Shown: positions 5,615 to 8,756 of the stretch, piece after piece
How positions within the stretch are numbered: the stretch's first letter is position 1
How the letters are laid out: every line of letters begins with the position of its first letter
Assembly (NCBI GenBank): GCA_022600255.1
Contig: JAHZKU010000064.1
Span: 1-8,756 of the forward strand
From: Actinomycetes bacterium
Lineage (GTDB): Bacteria; Actinomycetota; Actinomycetes; S36-B12; GCA-2699445
Length of the DNA: 8,756 bases
Reading direction: 5' to 3'
Notes under the pieces: model-generated
Databases searched by the model: none
Told to the model about the DNA's origin: nothing
The model's input: only the letters and a program-made list of their open reading frames with translations
Made by a program: the position numbers and the translations under genes

Positions 5615-6624
5615 GCCTCATTGACGGATATGACCGGCAGCACCGTGATCTGCGTGTTTCAGTTACCGACAAGTGTTCCCTTCGTTGCGCATACTGCATG
5701 CCCGCCGAGGGGTTGCCCTGGCTGCCAAGCCAGGAGATTCTGAGTCAGGATGAACTGATCCGACTGGTGGGTCTGGCTGTTCAGTCCGGCATATCCTCAG
5801 TGCGGCTAACAGGGGGAGAGCCGCTGCTGCGCACCGACATCGTCGAAATTGTGCACGCCATCAAGAGCTTGCGGGACGCACCCAGTGTCGCGATGACAAC
5901 CAACGGCTTGCGTCTTACCGAACTTGCCCAGGACTTGGCAACGGCGGGCTTGGATCGCGTCAATGTCAGCCTCGATACCCTGCAGCCCGATCGATTCGCC
6001 CAGATGACGCGCCGGAACCAGCTGCCGCAGACCCTGGCCGGGATCGCCGCTGCCCAAGCCGCCGGGCTCGAGCCGGTGAAAGTGAACGCCGTTCTGCTGC
6101 GCGATGTGAACCAGGCTGATGCCGCCGATCTGCTGGCTTGGGCGCTCACCGTCGGGGTGCAGCTCCGCTTCATCGAGCAGATGCCGCTGGATCCGCAACA
6201 TAGCTGGACAGCCGCAGATTTTGTGTCCGTCAGTGAGATTCTGGCCCAACTGACATCCGCGGGTTTCCGGTTGATCGCGCAGCCGCGCCGCGATGCGGCC
6301 CCGGCCAGCCAATGGCGCATCACCGAGGTTCCCGCGGGTATTACCCCGGTGGATTCCGAGCCACGGCTTGGTGTGGTGGCGTCTGTAAGCGACCCGTTTT
6401 GCGGATCTTGTGATCGCCTCCGTCTCACCGCTGACGGCCAGTTCCGATCCTGCCTGTTCGCCCGCAAGGAGACTGACCTACGCACTCCGCTCCGCGCTGG
6501 CGCCAGTGACGCAGAATTGCTGGCATTGATGCGATTGGATTTGGCGGCCAAGGCCCGCGGCCATGGGATCGATGAGCCTGGATTCACGCAGCCAGATCGG
6601 CCGATGTCCGCGATCGGCGGCTGA
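5611..6624 (+). CDS. moaA: GTP 3',8-cyclase MoaA (radical SAM enzyme)
   Basis: A 337-residue radical SAM enzyme that makes 3',8-cyclo-7,8-dihydro-GTP, the first step of molybdenum cofactor synthesis. The N-terminal CxxxCxxC cluster is C22, C26 and C29, which binds the SAM-cleaving 4Fe-4S cluster; the SAM-binding TGGEPLLR is at 67-74. The second, GTP-binding 4Fe-4S cluster is C264, C267 and C281. The conserved C-terminal di-glycine is intact (IGG at the end), so the enzyme looks complete and functional. The ATG at 5611 overlaps the previous stop as ATGA. A GTG at 5596 would add five residues (VGELR) and overlap more, so it is less likely. The length is typical. modA begins 3 nt after its stop, linking pterin synthesis to molybdate import. 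Confidence 0.97.
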   Translation: MSLIDGYDRQHRDLRVSVTDKCSLRCAYCMPAEGLPWLPSQEILSQDELIRLVGLAVQSGISSVRLTGGEPLLRTDIVEIVHAIKSLRDAPSVAMTTNGLRLTELAQDLATAGLDRVNVSLDTLQPDRFAQMTRRNQLPQTLAGIAAAQAAGLEPVKVNAVLLRDVNQADAADLLAWALTVGVQLRFIEQMPLDPQHSWTAADFVSVSEILAQLTSAGFRLIAQPRRDAAPASQWRITEVPAGITPVDSEPRLGVVASVSDPFCGSCDRLRLTADGQFRSCLFARKETDLRTPLRAGASDAELLALMRLDLAAKARGHGIDEPGFTQPDRPMSAIGG

Positions 6625-6627
6625 CCA

Positions 6628-7413
6628 ATGCGTCCCGCCACCCTGAGATTAAGCGCCCAGCGGCAAGTTGGGCCCAGTGATTCCACGGTTCGGGTTGGCG
6701 CGCGCGGCTGGCGGCTGGGTGTAATTGCCGCCGTCACCGTTGCACTGGGTTCGGCCTGTGGCTCGAATAGTGACCTGCTAGTCCTCTCCGCGGCCTCCGC
6801 CCAGGATGCTGTGCGGGTGCTGGCTAGCGATCAGTCGGCGGCCGTCGCGTCCGGCGGCAGCAATGCGCTGGTCCGGCAACTGGCGGGGGGAGCGCGTGGA
6901 GATGTGCTGATCACCGCAGATGCTCGCACCATGGCGGCTGCGGCCGAGCAGGGGTTGTTGTCGGCAGATCCGATCACGTTCGCGACGTCGGAACTAGTCT
7001 TGGCGGTCCCCGCCACGCAGACGGCCGTCTCATCCCTCGCCGACCTGAAGGACGCGGATCTTTCGCTGGTGGTCTGTGCGCCGGAGGTCCCGTGCGGCTG
7101 GGCGGCGCGGCCGGTCTTGGAACAACAAGGCCTGCGAGACCAGGTGCGGTCGCTGGAACCAAACTCCCGCCAGGCGTTGGCGAAGCTTCGGCTCGGGCAA
7201 GTTGATGCGGCCCTCGTGTGGGCCGTGGATATCGCTGGCAACGAAACCTTGCGCGCGATCTCGTTGGCGACAGAAACGGACCCGACGCACTACCAAGCGG
7301 CCGTGACCAGGCAAGCGGTGGCACCGGCCGCAGCGCGCGCTTTCGTGCAGTCTTTGCTCTCGCCGACTTCACAGGCTTCCCTGCGCGAACAGGGATTTGG
7401 GAGCGCCCCATGA
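6628..7413 (+). CDS. modA: Molybdate-binding lipoprotein ModA (divergent)
   Basis: A 261-residue substrate-binding protein of the ModBC importer, anchored outside the membrane. After a long 26-residue n-region, a hydrophobic stretch (about 29-43) leads to a relaxed lipobox ending at C44 (LGSAC, with Gly at -3). Aligned by eye with mature E. coli ModA, ligand serines S12 and S39 match S57 and S78. The distance between them is 21 residues here against 27 in E. coli. A125 aligns with C146, V152 with S160, and the Tyr that hydrogen-bonds the oxyanion (Y170) with W178. C140 and C146 (CAPEVPCG) may form a disulfide. The context, between moaA and a ModB-like permease, strongly supports molybdate or tungstate uptake, while the binding pocket is atypical. 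The start ATG is 3 nt after moaA with no strong ribosome-binding site, so coupling is likely. Confidence 0.88.
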   Translation: MRPATLRLSAQRQVGPSDSTVRVGARGWRLGVIAAVTVALGSACGSNSDLLVLSAASAQDAVRVLASDQSAAVASGGSNALVRQLAGGARGDVLITADARTMAAAAEQGLLSADPITFATSELVLAVPATQTAVSSLADLKDADLSLVVCAPEVPCGWAARPVLEQQGLRDQVRSLEPNSRQALAKLRLGQVDAALVWAVDIAGNETLRAISLATETDPTHYQAAVTRQAVAPAAARAFVQSLLSPTSQASLREQGFGSAP

Positions 7414-8756
7414 GTCCGCGCGCCCGACGTATCGCGGCATCGGCGGTGTTGGCGCTGGGGGCTGGGCTGGCGCTAGCCTTCCTGACCACTCCAATCCTCG
7501 CCCTGGTGCTGAACCTGGCATGGGGGCAATTTTGGACGTTCCTGACCTCTGACCAAGCCCTGCCAGCGATTGGCCTGAGCCTGTTCACGACGTTGGTCGC
7601 CACGGCCGGCTGCGTGGCGCTCGGAGTACCACTAGCCTGGTGGCTGGCCCGACTGAGACGATCGGCACCCTACGTTCGCGCGCTGGTCCTACTTCCCCTC
7701 ATCTTGCCGCCGGTCGCCGGTGGCATCGCGCTGCTAACACTGCTGGGCAGAAATGGTCTGGTTGGGTCGGGGATGAACTGGTTCGGGGTTAACCTACCGT
7801 TTTCCACCCTCTCAGTGATCCTGGCGCAGGTCTTTGTGGCCTTGCCGTTCATGACGTTGGCATCCGAGGCCGCCTTTCGCTCGATTCCGCCCGGGCAACT
7901 GGCCGTTGCGCAGACCCTGGGTGCCAGCCAATGGCGGCGTTTCAGCAGCATCGCCCTGCCGTTGGCATGGCCAGGTTTGGCAGCCGGTGCGTTATTGAGT
8001 TGGGCCAGAGCATTCGGCGAGTTCGGCGCCACCGTGACCTTTGCCGGGTCGTTGCCCGGCGTCACCGAGACCCTCCCCCTGGCGGTGTACCGAGCTTTGG
8101 AGACTGACCAAGACGCGGCGATTGCCCTATCGGTGGTCATGGTCATGCTGTCCATCGGCATCGTGCTGGTGTTGAGTGCCGGCTGGATCCCTTGGGGTGG
8201 GTTCGCCAAGATCCAACCGGTGCCACCAGCGCCTGCGCAGGAGCCAGAAACCATCCGATTGCCCGCAAGTCCCGCAGCCAACCATCACATGGACCTGCGC
8301 CACCACTTACCAGATCGCTTACCAGATCGCCCGGGCGGGCCACCTGCGCTGCAGTGCAATCTGACGATCAACCGCCCTGACTTTCCAGTCGTCGTAGATC
8401 TGACCCTTGAGCGCGACGAGATTCTTGTAGTCACCGGCCCCAATGGAGCCGGGAAGACCACGATGTTGACCGCGATCGCTGGACTTGTTCCAGGTCACAG
8501 CGGCCACATCCAGTATGGCGAGGTCGTGTGGTGCAACCCCAAAAGCCGGTGCGCCGTGCAGGAACGCGGGATTGGTTACCTCCCTCAGGGGACCGAGATC
8601 TTCGGACACCTATCGGTGGTAGACAACGTCGCATTCGGGCTGCGTTCCCGCGGATCATCGCGCGTAGCAGCGCGCAAGACTGCCAAGGGTGTTCTCGTGG
8701 ATTTGGGTCTAGGTGCCCTCAGCGATCGCTACGGAGCCAGCCTTTCCGGTGGTCAG
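7410..8756 (+). CDS. ModB-ModC fusion: molybdate ABC permease plus ATPase (3' truncated)
   Basis: An uninterrupted reading frame of 449 codons, still open at the right edge. Residues 1-265 are a ModB-type permease with several membrane helices. The coupling loop is EAAFRSIPPGQLAVAQTLGA (from residue 153), continuing to IALP, and AFGEFGATVTFAG (201-213) is a ModB signature. A Pro/His-rich linker (about 268-325) contains the tandem LPDRLPDR. The ATPase half has Walker A GPNGAGKT (343-350), a Q-loop LPQ with Q403, and the ABC signature LSGGQ (445-449), where the window ends; Walker B lies beyond it. The start ATG 7410 overlaps modA as ATGA and has GGGAG at 7399-7403. An in-frame ATG at 8289 in the linker has no ribosome-binding site, so a separate ModC is not supported. 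Usually modB and modC are two genes. The protein would dimerise to form the importer and be fed by ModA. Confidence 0.93.
   Translation, partial: MSPRARRIAASAVLALGAGLALAFLTTPILALVLNLAWGQFWTFLTSDQALPAIGLSLFTTLVATAGCVALGVPLAWWLARLRRSAPYVRALVLLPLILPPVAGGIALLTLLGRNGLVGSGMNWFGVNLPFSTLSVILAQVFVALPFMTLASEAAFRSIPPGQLAVAQTLGASQWRRFSSIALPLAWPGLAAGALLSWARAFGEFGATVTFAGSLPGVTETLPLAVYRALETDQDAAIALSVVMVMLSIGIVLVLSAGWIPWGGFAKIQPVPPAPAQEPETIRLPASPAANHHMDLRHHLPDRLPDRPGGPPALQCNLTINRPDFPVVVDLTLERDEILVVTGPNGAGKTTMLTAIAGLVPGHSGHIQYGEVVWCNPKSRCAVQERGIGYLPQGTEIFGHLSVVDNVAFGLRSRGSSRVAARKTAKGVLVDLGLGALSDRYGASLSGGQ
8307..8330 (+). repeat. 12-bp tandem duplication in the ModB-ModC linker
   Basis: TTACCAGATCGC occurs twice head to tail (8307-8318 and 8319-8330), perfectly conserved and in frame, encoding LPDRLPDR. 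It lies in the low-complexity linker between the permease and ATPase halves, where length change would be tolerated. Perfect identity suggests a recent duplication. Confidence 0.95.

Noticed and set aside
5781..6737. Long reverse-strand open frame (318 codons) across moaA
   Set aside because: It is antisense to moaA, whose motifs are complete. The protein is Ser/Arg/Ala-rich low-complexity sequence with no recognisable domain, typical of the shadow frames of a GC-rich gene.
6974..7603. Reverse-strand open frames of about 200 codons (6974-7603 and 7670-8281) opposite modA and the ModB part of the fusion
   Set aside because: They lie opposite well-supported transport genes, are Pro/Arg/Ala-rich and show no family motif.
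8289..8291. Separate modC gene starting at the in-frame ATG in the linker
   Set aside because: No ribosome-binding site precedes it and the frame is continuous from the permease, so a fusion is the simpler reading.

Overview
This window looks like a stretch of chromosome from a GC-rich actinobacterium, possibly an uncultured one. The evidence is the high GC content, frequent GTG starts, start-stop overlaps between genes, two promoter arrangements that look leaderless, and a molybdenum-cofactor gene order (moaC, mog, moaE) that matches the moaC2-mog-moaE2 block of Mycobacterium tuberculosis. The species cannot be fixed from the sequence. All recognised genes are on the + strand. There are no rRNA or tRNA genes, insertion sequences or CRISPR arrays.

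Layout. (1) 2-1533: the end of an acyl-CoA dehydrogenase of the ACAD10/11 type, followed by a separate aminoglycoside-phosphotransferase-fold kinase. Together they look like a split bacterial version of the kinase-dehydrogenase pair that handles 4-hydroxyacyl-CoAs. (2) 1534-1842: a 309-bp noncoding gap with a (CGCT)5 microsatellite, two inverted repeats, a repeated GACGTCCA element and a TTGACA box. (3) 1843-3535: an AqpZ-like aquaporin and a zinc-independent quinone oxidoreductase, 10 nt apart. (4) 3536-4193: an inverted-repeat region, a VanZ-like four-helix membrane protein, and a possible 45-codon small gene that runs into moaC. (5) 4194-8756: a tightly packed molybdenum operon of moaC, a mog-moaE fusion, moaA, modA and a modB-modC fusion. 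The last gene is cut by the window edge exactly at the ABC signature motif.

The molybdenum genes work as one unit. ModA and the ModBC fusion import molybdate. MoaA and MoaC convert GTP to cyclic pyranopterin monophosphate. The MoaE domain, with MoaD supplied from elsewhere, makes molybdopterin, and the Mog domain adenylylates it for metal insertion. Every junction in the operon is an overlap or a 3-nt gap, so translation is probably coupled. No moaD, moeA or moeB homologue is visible here.

Most of the window is ordinary metabolism. The unusual points are the two gene fusions inside one operon, a ModA whose ligand-binding Tyr is replaced by Trp and whose N-lobe is shortened, a candidate small leaderless gene feeding into moaC, and a 12-bp tandem duplication in the ModB-ModC linker. 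I see no clear sign of a wholly new system.
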